The notes beneath the pieces are model-generated. The model saw only the letters and a program-made list of their open reading frames with translations. It had not been told where the DNA came from and did no database searches. A stretch of DNA of 16,765 bases from positions 1 to 16,765 of the forward strand of contig CAAGJS010000277.1 in the NCBI GenBank assembly GCA_900770275.1. The letters are read 5' to 3'. The translations under genes were made by a program, and so were the position numbers. This DNA comes from Erysipelotrichaceae bacterium (GTDB lineage: Bacteria; Bacillota_I; Bacilli_A; Erysipelotrichales; Erysipelotrichaceae). Below, one piece after another: positions 5,801 to 13,559 of the stretch (the stretch's first letter is position 1; every line of letters begins with the position of its first letter).

Positions 5801-8182
5801 TCAGGCAACGGCCCCTTCACGGTTTACATACTTCAGAATGTTGCTCGCATTGACATAGCTGTCCGCCTCATTGCCATGCACCATTACAAGCGTCGGCGCC
5901 TGCATGATGTCATACTTCTTCGAAAGATCCGGATGTTCCTCGGCATCAATCACTTCATAATGGAAGCCAGCCCGATCAAGCATTCCCTCAATCATCTTGC
6001 AGTTGGGGCAGGTCTTGGTTGTAAACAGCAGGGCACGCCCTTCACCTTCCGGAGCAGACGGCGATACTGCCTCTTTCTTCTCTTCACGGAATGCGGACAC
6101 CGGCTGCGAGGCAAGACCGTCAACGCGATAGGTCTTGCGATCCTTGAATTCCTGTGCCTTGCCAGCGTTCCAGTTCTTTACCGGACGATAGTAGCCGGTG
6201 ATACGCGAATAAACTTCCGTCGGAGCGCCGCACTTCGGACACTTCCACACTTCACCGGAAATATACCCATCATTCGGGCATACTGAATAAGTCGGAGAAA
6301 TTGTATAGTACGGAAGCTTGTAATTCTCGGCAATCTTGCGTACCAGCGTCGCCGCTGCCTTCCAGTTGCTCAGACGCTCGCCAAGGAAGGCATGGAACAC
6401 CGTTCCCGACGTATAGAGCACCTGCATCGGATCCTCGATGTCAAGCGCCGTGAAGATATCATCCGTATAGCCGACCGGCAGATGGCTGCTGTTGGTGTAA
6501 TATGGCGTACCGTTGCGGTTGGCCGTAATGATATCCGGATAACGCTCCACATCATGCTTGGCAAGACGATAGGTCGTGCTTTCCGCCGGCGTCGCCTCGA
6601 GGTTGTACAGATCACCATACTGTTCCTGATAGTCAGAGAGACGGCTGCGCATATGGTTCAGAACCTCGACCGCAAACTTCTGCGATTCCGGAGCGGAAAG
6701 ATCCTTGCGGATCCAGTTCGCATTCAGACATACCTCATTCATGCCGATGAGACCGATCGTGCTGAAATGATTATTGAACGTACCAAGATAGCGCTTCGTA
6801 TACGGATAGAGACCCGCATCCAGCAGACGCGTAATAACGTCACGCTTGATCTTCAGCGAACGTGCCGAAATATCCATGATCTTGTCGAGACGCTGATAGA
6901 ACTCTTCCGGTGTCTTGGAAAGATAGGCAATTCGCGGCAGATTGATCGTCACAACGCCGACCGAACCCGTCGACTCACCGGATCCGAAGTAGCCGCCGCT
7001 CTTCTTGCGCAGCTCACGCAGATCCAGACGCAGACGGCAGCACATTGAACGCACGTCGCTCGGCTTCATATCCGAGTTGACATAGTTGGAGAAATACGGC
7101 GTACCATACTTGGCCGTCATCTCAAACAGCAGACGGTTGTTTTCCGTATCGGACCAGTCAAAGTCCTTCGTAATCGAATACGTCGGAATCGGATACTGGA
7201 AGCCGCGGCCATTGCAGTCGCCTTCAATCATGGTCTCAATGAACGCCTTGTTGACCATGTCCATTTCCTTCTTGCAGTCCTTGTACTTGAAGTCCATATT
7301 CTTACCGCCAACGATTGCCGGCAGCTCCGCAAGATCATCCGGAACCGTCCAGTCCAGCGTAATGTTGGTGAACGGAGCCTGCGTACCCCAGCGGCTCGGC
7401 GTATTGACACCGTACACAAAGCTCTGAATGCACTGCTTCACTTCCTTATAAGAAAGGTTATCCGCCTTTACGAACGGAGCCAGATACGTATCAAATGACG
7501 AGAACGCCTGCGCACCTGCCCACTCATTCTGCATGATGCCAAGGAAGTTAACCATCTGGTTGCACAGCGTACTCAGATGTTTTGCCGGCGCCGAAGAGAT
7601 CTTGCCCTCCACGCCGCCCAGACCTTCCTGGATCAGCTGCTTCAAGGACCATCCCGCACAATAACCGCTGAGCATGCTCAGATCATGAATGTGAATATCA
7701 CCCGAACGATGCGCATCCGCAATCTCCTGATCATACACTTCACTCAGCCAGTAGTTGGCCGTGATCGCGCCGGAATTGGAAAGGATCAGGCCGCCGATCG
7801 AATACGTAACCGTCGAATTCTCCTTCACACGCCAGTCCAGCGCCTTCAGATAGTTATCGACCAGCTTCTTGTAGTCCAGCGTCGTCGCCTTGATGTTGCG
7901 CAGATTCTCCCGCTGCTTGCGATAGAGAATATAGGCCTTCGCCACATCGGAGTAGCCCGCTTCCGAAAGCACCTTTTCCGCCGAATCCTGAATGTCCTCA
8001 ACGCCAATGAAGCCATCCTTCACCTTCGGCTCAAAGTCGCTCGTCACCCGCAGCGCAATCAGATCCAGAACCGAAGAATCATAGTTGCGACCGCACGCAT
8101 CAAATGCCTTCTGAATCGCGGAAGAAATCTTATGGATATCAAAATCCGCGATTTTTCCATCTCTCTTGACTACCTTGTACAT
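5801..8182 (-). CDS. nrdD: Anaerobic ribonucleoside-triphosphate reductase with fused thioredoxin-like domain
   Basis: Class III ribonucleotide reductase, reducing NTPs to dNTPs by a glycyl radical without oxygen. The product is 793 aa. The N-terminal ATP-cone (about 1-95, MYKVVKRDGKIADFDIHKI) is the allosteric site. The ten-stranded barrel core carries CCRLRLD at 381-387 and GSVGVVTINLPRI (406-418). The radical loop has SRITGYYRP with the radical Gly at 663. C635, C648 and C651 fit the zinc site, though a fourth Cys is not obvious. At about 716-790 there is a fused thioredoxin/glutaredoxin-like domain with CPNC at 725-728 and a cis-Pro segment APTLV. The built-in dithiol domain and the absence of the formate-type Asn loop suggest a thiol-reduced subtype rather than the formate-using E. 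coli type (inference). The start ATG follows AGGGAAGG, 16 nt after the nrdG stop. Confidence 0.96.
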   Translation of the reverse strand: MYKVVKRDGKIADFDIHKISSAIQKAFDACGRNYDSSVLDLIALRVTSDFEPKVKDGFIGVEDIQDSAEKVLSEAGYSDVAKAYILYRKQRENLRNIKATTLDYKKLVDNYLKALDWRVKENSTVTYSIGGLILSNSGAITANYWLSEVYDQEIADAHRSGDIHIHDLSMLSGYCAGWSLKQLIQEGLGGVEGKISSAPAKHLSTLCNQMVNFLGIMQNEWAGAQAFSSFDTYLAPFVKADNLSYKEVKQCIQSFVYGVNTPSRWGTQAPFTNITLDWTVPDDLAELPAIVGGKNMDFKYKDCKKEMDMVNKAFIETMIEGDCNGRGFQYPIPTYSITKDFDWSDTENNRLLFEMTAKYGTPYFSNYVNSDMKPSDVRSMCCRLRLDLRELRKKSGGYFGSGESTGSVGVVTINLPRIAYLSKTPEEFYQRLDKIMDISARSLKIKRDVITRLLDAGLYPYTKRYLGTFNNHFSTIGLIGMNEVCLNANWIRKDLSAPESQKFAVEVLNHMRSRLSDYQEQYGDLYNLEATPAESTTYRLAKHDVERYPDIITANRNGTPYYTNSSHLPVGYTDDIFTALDIEDPMQVLYTSGTVFHAFLGERLSNWKAAATLVRKIAENYKLPYYTISPTYSVCPNDGYISGEVWKCPKCGAPTEVYSRITGYYRPVKNWNAGKAQEFKDRKTYRVDGLASQPVSAFREEKKEAVSPSAPEGEGRALLFTTKTCPNCKMIEGMLDRAGFHYEVIDAEEHPDLSKKYDIMQAPTLVMVHGNEADSYVNASNILKYVNREGAVA

Positions 8183-8198
8183 ATGCTTTACCTTCCCT

Positions 8199-9338
8199 TT
8201 ACTTCACTCCCCGCAGCTCCGCCTGCGGAATATATTCCTGTACAGCTTTCAATAATGTACCCATCTCACTGGCAGAATAAGATGCCAACCCTGCCGGTGC
8301 GATTACATTTCCCGAATTCTGATACTGCTGCAGATAGTAGTGTTTCGCCCCCTGCAGCCATTTTGCGATTTCTCTCATATCCTCTTCCGTATGCAGCGGT
8401 TTTACCACCGTCGTACGGAATTCGTAGTCAATATCCGACTTCTTCAGCAGCTCGACGGATCGCTCAACCGCTTCCCCATCGAACACTTCCGGGTTCAGGC
8501 CCGTCGTCACCGGATATTTCGCCAGTGTGTTCTTCACGTCCATCGCCACGTAATCTAACAGCTTCTCGCTCAGAAGATTTTCCAGACGCTCCGGCGAAAG
8601 TCCGTTCGTATCCAGCTTGATCAAAAATCCCATTCTTCGGATTTCGCGGATGAACTCCTCCAACCCATCCTGCAGCAGAGGTTCCCCGCCGCTGATGCAC
8701 ACGCCATCGAGAATCCCCTTCCGATGCGACAGATATTCCAACACCGCATCCGGAGAAATGAAGTCATAGCCCTCCGGCACAAACACAAGCTCCCGATTAT
8801 GGCAGAACGGACACTTCAGATTGCAGCCGCAGGTGAATACCGTGCAAGCAACCTTGTCCGGATAATCCAGCAGCGTCACCTTCTGCAGACCGCCGATCCG
8901 CAGACTCTCATAAGCCGAACCCGGATCGATGCTGCGCGAATTATCGCAAACCCTGTCCAGCATCGCCGTGAAGGCATCCATATCCACATTCTGCGACAGA
9001 CTTTTCTGCGCCGTATTGCGAATATCATAGAGATCATTCATGATGTCCGCTGCCTTCTTCGTCGTATACAGACGCTTGACGCGGCGATCATTTTCATCCG
9101 TCCTCTGTTCGGCGTAGCCCTGTTCCATCAGCTTCTGAATGCTTTTGGTCGTCGTCCCCTTGTCTACTTCACCAAGGCGCGACACCTCCTGCATCGTGAT
9201 GCCTTCCTGCTCATAGATGGCAAACAGATACTGCAGCTGCCCCGAACCGATCCCATACTGTTCCAGCGCATGATCATAATATTTCTGCAGATTACGGGTC
9301 AGAACCGACAGACCGAGCATCAGACCTTTGTCACCCAT
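8199..9338 (-). CDS. nrdG: MarR-type winged helix fused to radical-SAM NrdG activase
   Basis: One uninterrupted 379-aa frame with two domains. Residues 1-135 match a MarR-family regulator: dimerisation helices, recognition helix region ITMQEVSRLGEVDKGTTTKSIQKL (48-70) and wing RTDENDRRVKRLYTT (79-93). Residues about 145-379 are an NrdG-type radical-SAM activase of the class that begins IGGLQKVTLLDYPDKVACTVF. It has the 4Fe-4S cluster motif CNLKCPFC (C172, C176, C179) and the SAM-binding GGEP at 217-220. This part generates the glycyl radical on NrdD, encoded just downstream. The normal NrdG is about 160-240 aa with no DNA-binding domain. The start is the ATG at 9338 behind AAGGAG (7-nt spacing); upstream in-frame ATGs lie at or before the ribosome binding site. 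The fusion is seen in the sequence; autoregulation of the operon is inferred. Confidence 0.95.
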   Translation of the reverse strand: MGDKGLMLGLSVLTRNLQKYYDHALEQYGIGSGQLQYLFAIYEQEGITMQEVSRLGEVDKGTTTKSIQKLMEQGYAEQRTDENDRRVKRLYTTKKAADIMNDLYDIRNTAQKSLSQNVDMDAFTAMLDRVCDNSRSIDPGSAYESLRIGGLQKVTLLDYPDKVACTVFTCGCNLKCPFCHNRELVFVPEGYDFISPDAVLEYLSHRKGILDGVCISGGEPLLQDGLEEFIREIRRMGFLIKLDTNGLSPERLENLLSEKLLDYVAMDVKNTLAKYPVTTGLNPEVFDGEAVERSVELLKKSDIDYEFRTTVVKPLHTEEDMREIAKWLQGAKHYYLQQYQNSGNVIAPAGLASYSASEMGTLLKAVQEYIPQAELRGVK

Positions 9339-9368
9339 CGTACAGCTCCTTTCCCGCATCATTGCGCC

Positions 9369-9392
9369 AATTAGTTGGAAATCCAATCAATT
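9369..9392. promoter_or_regulatory. Probable operator of the MarR-NrdG operon
   Basis: A 24-bp inverted repeat: AATT-N2-TTGGA-AA-TCCAA-N2-AATT, with 9 of 11 arm positions paired. It starts about three bases past the predicted transcription start and ends before the ribosome binding site of the fusion gene. Size, symmetry and position match MarR-family operators. Confidence 0.65.
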
Positions 9393-9401
9393 TCAAAGAT
9401 G

Positions 9402-9430
9402 ACTTTAACGCTGAAACGAACGGACGTCAA
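9402..9430 (-). promoter_or_regulatory. Promoter of the nrd operon
   Basis: On the minus strand the -35 is TTGACG (9425-9430) and the -10 is TAAAGT (9402-9407), with an ideal 17-nt spacer. Transcription would start near 9395, just before the inverted repeat at 9369-9392. No NrdR-type box is visible nearby. Confidence 0.7.
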
Positions 9431-9630
9431 CCAACGGAAAAGGAGAAACGAAAACCAAAAACAGCCAAATCTCCCGCAGCCATCACCTTTAACCGATTTT
9501 AACCCCGGAACATGAAAAGTTTCTGCCTGCCTTTTCATATCAGATGCACACATTTTTTCAGGCCATTTCTTTCCTGGAACTACCATCATCCTTGTCAAAG
9601 AAAAGGCGAACAGCCTATGGAGGAAACATT

Positions 9631-10086
9631 ATGGAAATGACAGTTGAAACAGCATTTGCCGCTCTTGGTTCTCTTTGGATCGCCCTTCTGATTGTCACAG
9701 CTATTACCACCCGCAGAAAGGTGAAGGCCTACCGATCCGCAGCCCGCCATGGCGCAGCCGCATCCACATCATTCTCTTCCGGCAGCGGCCGATTCTTTAC
9801 ATCTGCCTGCGAACCTGAAAACACCAGTTACAACAATGACGACTACCAGAAGAAGAGAGAGGATGACCTCTATTACCAGGACCTGGAGGAAAAGACCAGC
9901 GAATACTACCAGGAGCAGGCAAACAATGACTTCTGGGCACGCCAGGAAGAACAGAATAACTACGACTACTGGTCCCAGCAGCAGGACAACGACTTCTGGG
10001 CACGGCAGGAGGAACAGAACACCTGGAACAGCAATGACGACGTATGGGGTTCAGACAATGACTACTGGAACAACGACGGCTTCTGA
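9631..10086 (+). CDS. Membrane-anchored protein with repeated aromatic/Asn/Gln-rich tail
   Basis: Unrecognised 151-aa protein. The ATG at 9631 follows GGAGGAAACATT. One N-terminal hydrophobic helix (about residues 9-26, AALGSLWIALLIVTAI) precedes TTRRK, then a Ser/Gly/Ala linker. The last 80 residues are low complexity, rich in Asn, Asp, Gln, Tyr and Trp (YYQDL, EYYQEQ, YDYW, DYWNNDGF). An 11-residue unit NDFWARQEEQN occurs twice, at 99-109 and 120-130. The tail looks intrinsically disordered. It starts 293 nt from the divergent nrdG gene; no promoter of its own could be named with confidence. No function is proposed. Confidence 0.75.
   Translation: MEMTVETAFAALGSLWIALLIVTAITTRRKVKAYRSAARHGAAASTSFSSGSGRFFTSACEPENTSYNNDDYQKKREDDLYYQDLEEKTSEYYQEQANNDFWARQEEQNNYDYWSQQQDNDFWARQEEQNTWNSNDDVWGSDNDYWNNDGF
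9925..10020 (+). repeat. Two copies of a 33-bp in-frame coding repeat
   Basis: 9925-9957 and 9988-10020 both encode NDFWARQEEQN and differ at a few third-codon positions, so the protein repeat has been kept while DNA has drifted. Confidence 0.8.
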
Positions 10087-10115
10087 GACGGCAGACAATA
10101 TGTCGCCACCCCCTT

Positions 10116-10505
10116 TCATACGATGAATCCTTTCAGTGTGTATTCAATCATCTCGTCACAGATATGAAGGTTCAATCCAACCATCGTCAGAAAGTCTACC
10201 TTCACAGGGTCATTTTCATCCCGTACCGGTTCCCCATATTTTTCGACCGCATCCTGATACGCTTCGCAAAGACCGTCTGCCGACTCATAAAACTTTTTCT
10301 GCGCTTCAATAAGACGCTGATTGGCAACTTCATATTCCTTTTCCTGCTTCGCCAGCCTCTCAGGATCGCCTGCTGCCCGCGCCTGTTGAAGTGCCTCGAT
10401 CGCTCCATTATGTCGTTCGACTCCCTGGTCAAATGTACCGTTGATTTCTTTCCATTTCTGATTCAGATCAGCCATGATCACTTTCATTTCATTACCATTT
10501 TCCAT
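10116..10505 (-). CDS. Small acidic helical protein of unknown function
   Basis: 129-aa soluble protein beginning MENGNEMKVIMADLN, behind AGAGG. It has heptad-like segments with alternating charge at about 20-90 (EALQQARAAGDPERLAKQEKEYEVANQRLIEAQKKF), suggesting a coiled coil or helical hairpin, and ends in a hydrophobic EMIEYTLKGFIV. No family recognised. It converges on the gene ending at 10086 with 29 bp between them and no evident terminator there. A TTG at 10511 would add two residues; ATG 10505 is preferred. Confidence 0.65.
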   Translation of the reverse strand: MENGNEMKVIMADLNQKWKEINGTFDQGVERHNGAIEALQQARAAGDPERLAKQEKEYEVANQRLIEAQKKFYESADGLCEAYQDAVEKYGEPVRDENDPVKVDFLTMVGLNLHICDEMIEYTLKGFIV

Positions 10506-10630
10506 ATCCAATATCCTCTCTGCTTATGTAACGTCAGAAACCGGCTGAGTTTCAGAAAATCCTTTTTCTTTTTGCGATGAACAAACTCCGTATCCATTTG
10601 CCTGCCCGCAGACATAAAAAACGGCACAAA

Positions 10631-10653
10631 CTTCAGGCAGGGACTACCTGAAG
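10631..10653 (-). terminator. Probable terminator of the restriction-modification operon
   Basis: On the minus strand CTTCAGGTAG and CTGCCTGAAG pair over a TCC loop (one G-U pair), followed by TTTG and, ten bases on, TTTTTT. It lies about 60 nt past the vsr stop. A second inverted repeat, AATCAT and ATGATT, lies at 10662-10679. The T tract is not immediate, so strength is uncertain. Confidence 0.5.
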
Positions 10654-10714
10654 AAACCACCAATCATGATCTGATGATTAACTTCAGCAGCCCTTCCTCA
10701 TCTGTCTGTATCCG

Positions 10715-11155
10715 TTATTTTGACGATTCAGATGCTGACTGTTTTCTTATTTCGCGTTCAATTGTCTCAACACATTGCGACGTTTTCTTCCTGATATCTT
10801 CTCCCCAGAAACGGATCACGATCCATCCTTCCTGCTGTAATTCCTCATTGATTTTTTGATCGTGTTCAATGTTTCCATGGATCTTTTCGATCCAGAATTC
10901 CGAATTGTTTGAATGCTGCAGATGAGCCTTCAGTGTATCCCAGTCCTTTCCATGGAAGAATTCACTGTCACAGAAAATGGCGATCTTGTACCGGGGAAGC
11001 ACGATATCCGGTTTCCCCGGAAGCCTCTTAACATTCAAACGATACCGGTACCCTTTTGCCCACAGCGCCTTTCGCAGCGTTAATTCAATCTTTGTATTCT
11101 TTGATCGAATGTGCTGCATGTTTTTTCTGCGCTGTTCAGAAGTCAGAACATCCAT
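10715..11155 (-). CDS. vsr: Very-short-patch repair endonuclease, Vsr-like
   Basis: 146-aa protein of the Vsr family, which nicks 5' of the T in T:G mismatches that arise when 5-methylcytosine deaminates. The N-terminal SEQRRKNMQHIRSKNTKIE is typical. The nuclease core is KPDIVLPRYKIAIFCDSEFFHGKDW, followed by FWIEKIHGNIEHDQKINEEL and the FWGEDI strand. The zinc-binding Cys/His pattern of E. coli Vsr is not present, so this is a zinc-less subtype. It starts 22 nt after the stop of the endonuclease gene and ends the methyltransferase-endonuclease-vsr operon. With an EcoRII-like pair, its expected target is the CTWGG product of a deaminated CCWGG site (inference). Confidence 0.88.
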   Translation of the reverse strand: MDVLTSEQRRKNMQHIRSKNTKIELTLRKALWAKGYRYRLNVKRLPGKPDIVLPRYKIAIFCDSEFFHGKDWDTLKAHLQHSNNSEFWIEKIHGNIEHDQKINEELQQEGWIVIRFWGEDIRKKTSQCVETIEREIRKQSASESSK

Positions 11156-11177
11156 AACGCCGCCTTGGAATCAATAA

Positions 11178-12362
11178 TCACAAAGACTTTTCCATATCTT
11201 TCACATAGGAGATGAACTTTTCAAGAGACCAGATTTTCTTCCGATATTCCTCCGGATAGCTGCGAATGTAAGTATCAGGCACCACAAGAATCACGTGCTC
11301 GTCTTCCATCTCCTTCAGCTGATCCGAAGAAATACCCTGCTGCAGCGTACACAGAAAAATATCTTTTCCTTTTCTTCTGTCTGCCTCATTCAGTATCTGC
11401 CGCCACCGGTCCTTGCATGTTGTCTTTGCCGCCAGTGTTATCAGTTTCTCAGTCGGGAAATCTGGATCATGGTAGGCTTCCACAGAGGGAAAAATGAAAT
11501 CCGGTCTCTTATGTCCCTCGGTTTCTCCCTGAGGTGTAAATTGAAGACCGTTCCGTTTGAACAAGGCTTCCAGGTGATTCTCCAGACTCTTTCCCGCTCT
11601 GCTTTTCCGACGGTTCAGTACTTTATTGGCTGTCAGAATGAAATCTTCAAAGTTTGAAAAACCATTACTGATCTTTGCACCATATCTTTCTTTCTCCAAT
11701 GCTCTGAAGATCCGATATTCCTCATTGGTCCACTGAATCAGTTTCCGGTCCGGGTCTTTATCTCCTTTTCCCATCGGGTCATGGATCTCATCCTCTATTC
11801 TCCGGGCTTCTTCCGACATGTCTTCAGACGTCGGGAAGTCAACGTCGAGAGAATGAATGAAATTCATGATTTCATCGTGCTCAGTCCCGGCAGCCGCAAG
11901 CTTGTCATTATCGATAAGCCCGTTTGTTTCAGTTGAACTGATGTTGAAGATATCCAGAAATTCATTAATGGTCTCTTCATCATTGAATACGAACGCATCA
12001 TACTGCTCTGCCGTCATTTGAAACAGGGCAAACAGTGCGCCGGTATACTCATCCTGAAGATAAGGGAATCCGCGGCCAAAAGCTGTGATACGGTATTCAT
12101 TCCTCGTCTTGTTCCCATAGTAGCGAAATTTCGATTCCGTAGTTATATCAGGGTCGCCGTGCCAGGTAATCTTCACATCAAGGTGTGTATTATCTCCACG
12201 CTGCCCATCACCTCCAAGCAGAATGGATGCACTTTTTTTGGCAATGTAAATGCCAGACTGATGACCGCCCGTTTTGCCAGTGTCATTTGCTGCCAGGAAC
12301 TTACAGTAGACCCGTTCTGCACTGCTCGCAATTAAAGCTGCTTCCCCTACCAGATCTCTCAT
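11178..12362 (-). CDS. Type II restriction endonuclease, EcoRII-like
   Basis: 394-aa protein, close to the length of EcoRII (about 400 aa). The N-terminal effector/DNA-binding domain shows ANDTGKTGGHQSGIYIAK at 25-42 and NKTRNEYRITAFGRG at 84-98. The C-terminal nuclease domain has NRRKSRAGKSLENHLEALF at 250-268, the PD-(D/E)xK elements RPDFIFPSVEAYHD (286-299) and LAAKTTCKDRWRQILNEAD (310-328). These blocks match what I recall of EcoRII, which cuts before CCWGG and needs a second site as effector. Specificity is inferred from this likeness and from the Dcm-like partner. The start codon overlaps the methyltransferase stop (ATGA). Confidence 0.93.
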   Translation of the reverse strand: MRDLVGEAALIASSAERVYCKFLAANDTGKTGGHQSGIYIAKKSASILLGGDGQRGDNTHLDVKITWHGDPDITTESKFRYYGNKTRNEYRITAFGRGFPYLQDEYTGALFALFQMTAEQYDAFVFNDEETINEFLDIFNISSTETNGLIDNDKLAAAGTEHDEIMNFIHSLDVDFPTSEDMSEEARRIEDEIHDPMGKGDKDPDRKLIQWTNEEYRIFRALEKERYGAKISNGFSNFEDFILTANKVLNRRKSRAGKSLENHLEALFKRNGLQFTPQGETEGHKRPDFIFPSVEAYHDPDFPTEKLITLAAKTTCKDRWRQILNEADRRKGKDIFLCTLQQGISSDQLKEMEDEHVILVVPDTYIRSYPEEYRKKIWSLEKFISYVKDMEKSL

Positions 12363-13501
12363 TTTTCATAATTCCTTTCTCTGATTTGATCCAGGGCATT
12401 TACCTTTTTGAAAACCAATGAAGCTACATCAGCCATCAATGGAACAACAACCGAATTGCCAAACTGCCTGTAGGCCTGTGTATCAGAAACCACAATCCGG
12501 AATGTATCAGGAAAACCCTGAAGACGGGCGCATTCTCTCGGAGTTAATCTCCTTGGATTTTTCCCCTCCTGGGGAATCAGTATTTCAGACCCGTCTTTAT
12601 AATATCTGGCACTTAATGTACGGGAAATTCCTTCCGGACTGGCAAGACCATATCCAAACCCATTCCCCTCCGCTTTATGTTTCTGAGCATATGCCTGCAG
12701 GTATTCCCACAGCTTATCGGAAAGCGTGAATCTCTCATCAACGTTCTCTTCAAGAATATCTTTCAGCACGGGCTTAGGCTTTTTCGGAGTAATTGAAAAT
12801 TCGAAGCCAATATCCCTTCCATATCTTTTACGATCAAAACCGACGATCAGGATACGCTCACGATGCTGCGGCACATAGTTCTGACCGTCAATCACCTGGT
12901 AGAAAACCTCATAGTCCAGTTCTTCCAAAGACTCCAGGATGATCTGGAACGTTCTGCCATGATCATGAGATTTCAGATTCTTTACGTTTTCCAGCATGAA
13001 CGCTTTCGGGCGCTTTGCTTTAATTACACGGCAGACATCAAAAAACAAAGTCCCCTGCGTCTTGTCTTCAAATCCCGTAGCTCTGCCAAGGCTGTTCTTT
13101 TTGGAAACACCCGCAATGGAAAATGGCTGGCACGGGAATCCTGCAACCAGAATATCATGATCAGGGATATCCTCCGCATTGACTTTGGTAATATCCCCAT
13201 CCGGAGTCTCACCGAAATTGGCATAGTAAGTCTGCTGACAGAACTTATTCCACTCGTTGGAATAAACACACTTTCCGCCAACGCTTTCATATGCCAGACG
13301 CATTCCGCCAATGCCGGCAAAAAGGTCAATAAAAGTGAACTTATAATGTCTGTGTTCAGCCTTTTCCCGGTTGTATTTCACCAGTGTTTCCATAATTGCA
13401 GAATTAATGGCATCCTGCATTGACTGTCTGGTTGCCTTCGAATAATCCTGCAGATCAGAATAGACTGCGTCTTCCAGCCTTACATGAACCTGTTTCGCCA
13501 T
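12359..13501 (-). CDS. DNA cytosine-5 methyltransferase (Dcm/M.EcoRII-like) with N-terminal RHH-like segment
   Basis: 380-aa C5 cytosine methyltransferase protecting host DNA. Motif I is FIDLFAGIGG (57-66), the catalytic motif IV GFPCQPFSIAG (Cys124), motif VI ENVKNL (171-176), motif VIII QHRERI (212-217), motif X QFGNSVVVPL (346-355). The target-recognition region GFGYGLASPEGISRTLSARYYKDGSEI resembles Dcm and M.EcoRII, pointing to CCWGG. Residues 1-45 (KQVHVRLEDAVYSDLQDYSKATRQSMQDAI) look like a ribbon-helix-helix: a short beta strand, then two helices. A regulatory role in controlling the operon is inferred; M.EcoRII and M.SsoII are known autoregulators. Starts at ATG behind AGAGG and is first in the operon. 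Confidence 0.93.
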   Translation of the reverse strand: MAKQVHVRLEDAVYSDLQDYSKATRQSMQDAINSAIMETLVKYNREKAEHRHYKFTFIDLFAGIGGMRLAYESVGGKCVYSNEWNKFCQQTYYANFGETPDGDITKVNAEDIPDHDILVAGFPCQPFSIAGVSKKNSLGRATGFEDKTQGTLFFDVCRVIKAKRPKAFMLENVKNLKSHDHGRTFQIILESLEELDYEVFYQVIDGQNYVPQHRERILIVGFDRKRYGRDIGFEFSITPKKPKPVLKDILEENVDERFTLSDKLWEYLQAYAQKHKAEGNGFGYGLASPEGISRTLSARYYKDGSEILIPQEGKNPRRLTPRECARLQGFPDTFRIVVSDTQAYRQFGNSVVVPLMADVASLVFKKVNALDQIRERNYEK

Positions 13502-13559
13502 AATATACCTCTAGGCATTTTTTGGTACCTTTTTATTCCCTTTTAAAATATCACTTTTC

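Noticed and set aside
7577..8620. 347-codon plus-strand open frame opposite nrdD and nrdG
   Set aside because: It spans the junction of two well-supported minus-strand genes and resembles no protein family.
9371..9598. 75-codon minus-strand open frame upstream of nrdG
   Set aside because: It overlaps the nrd promoter and operator, has no ribosome binding site, and resembles no family.
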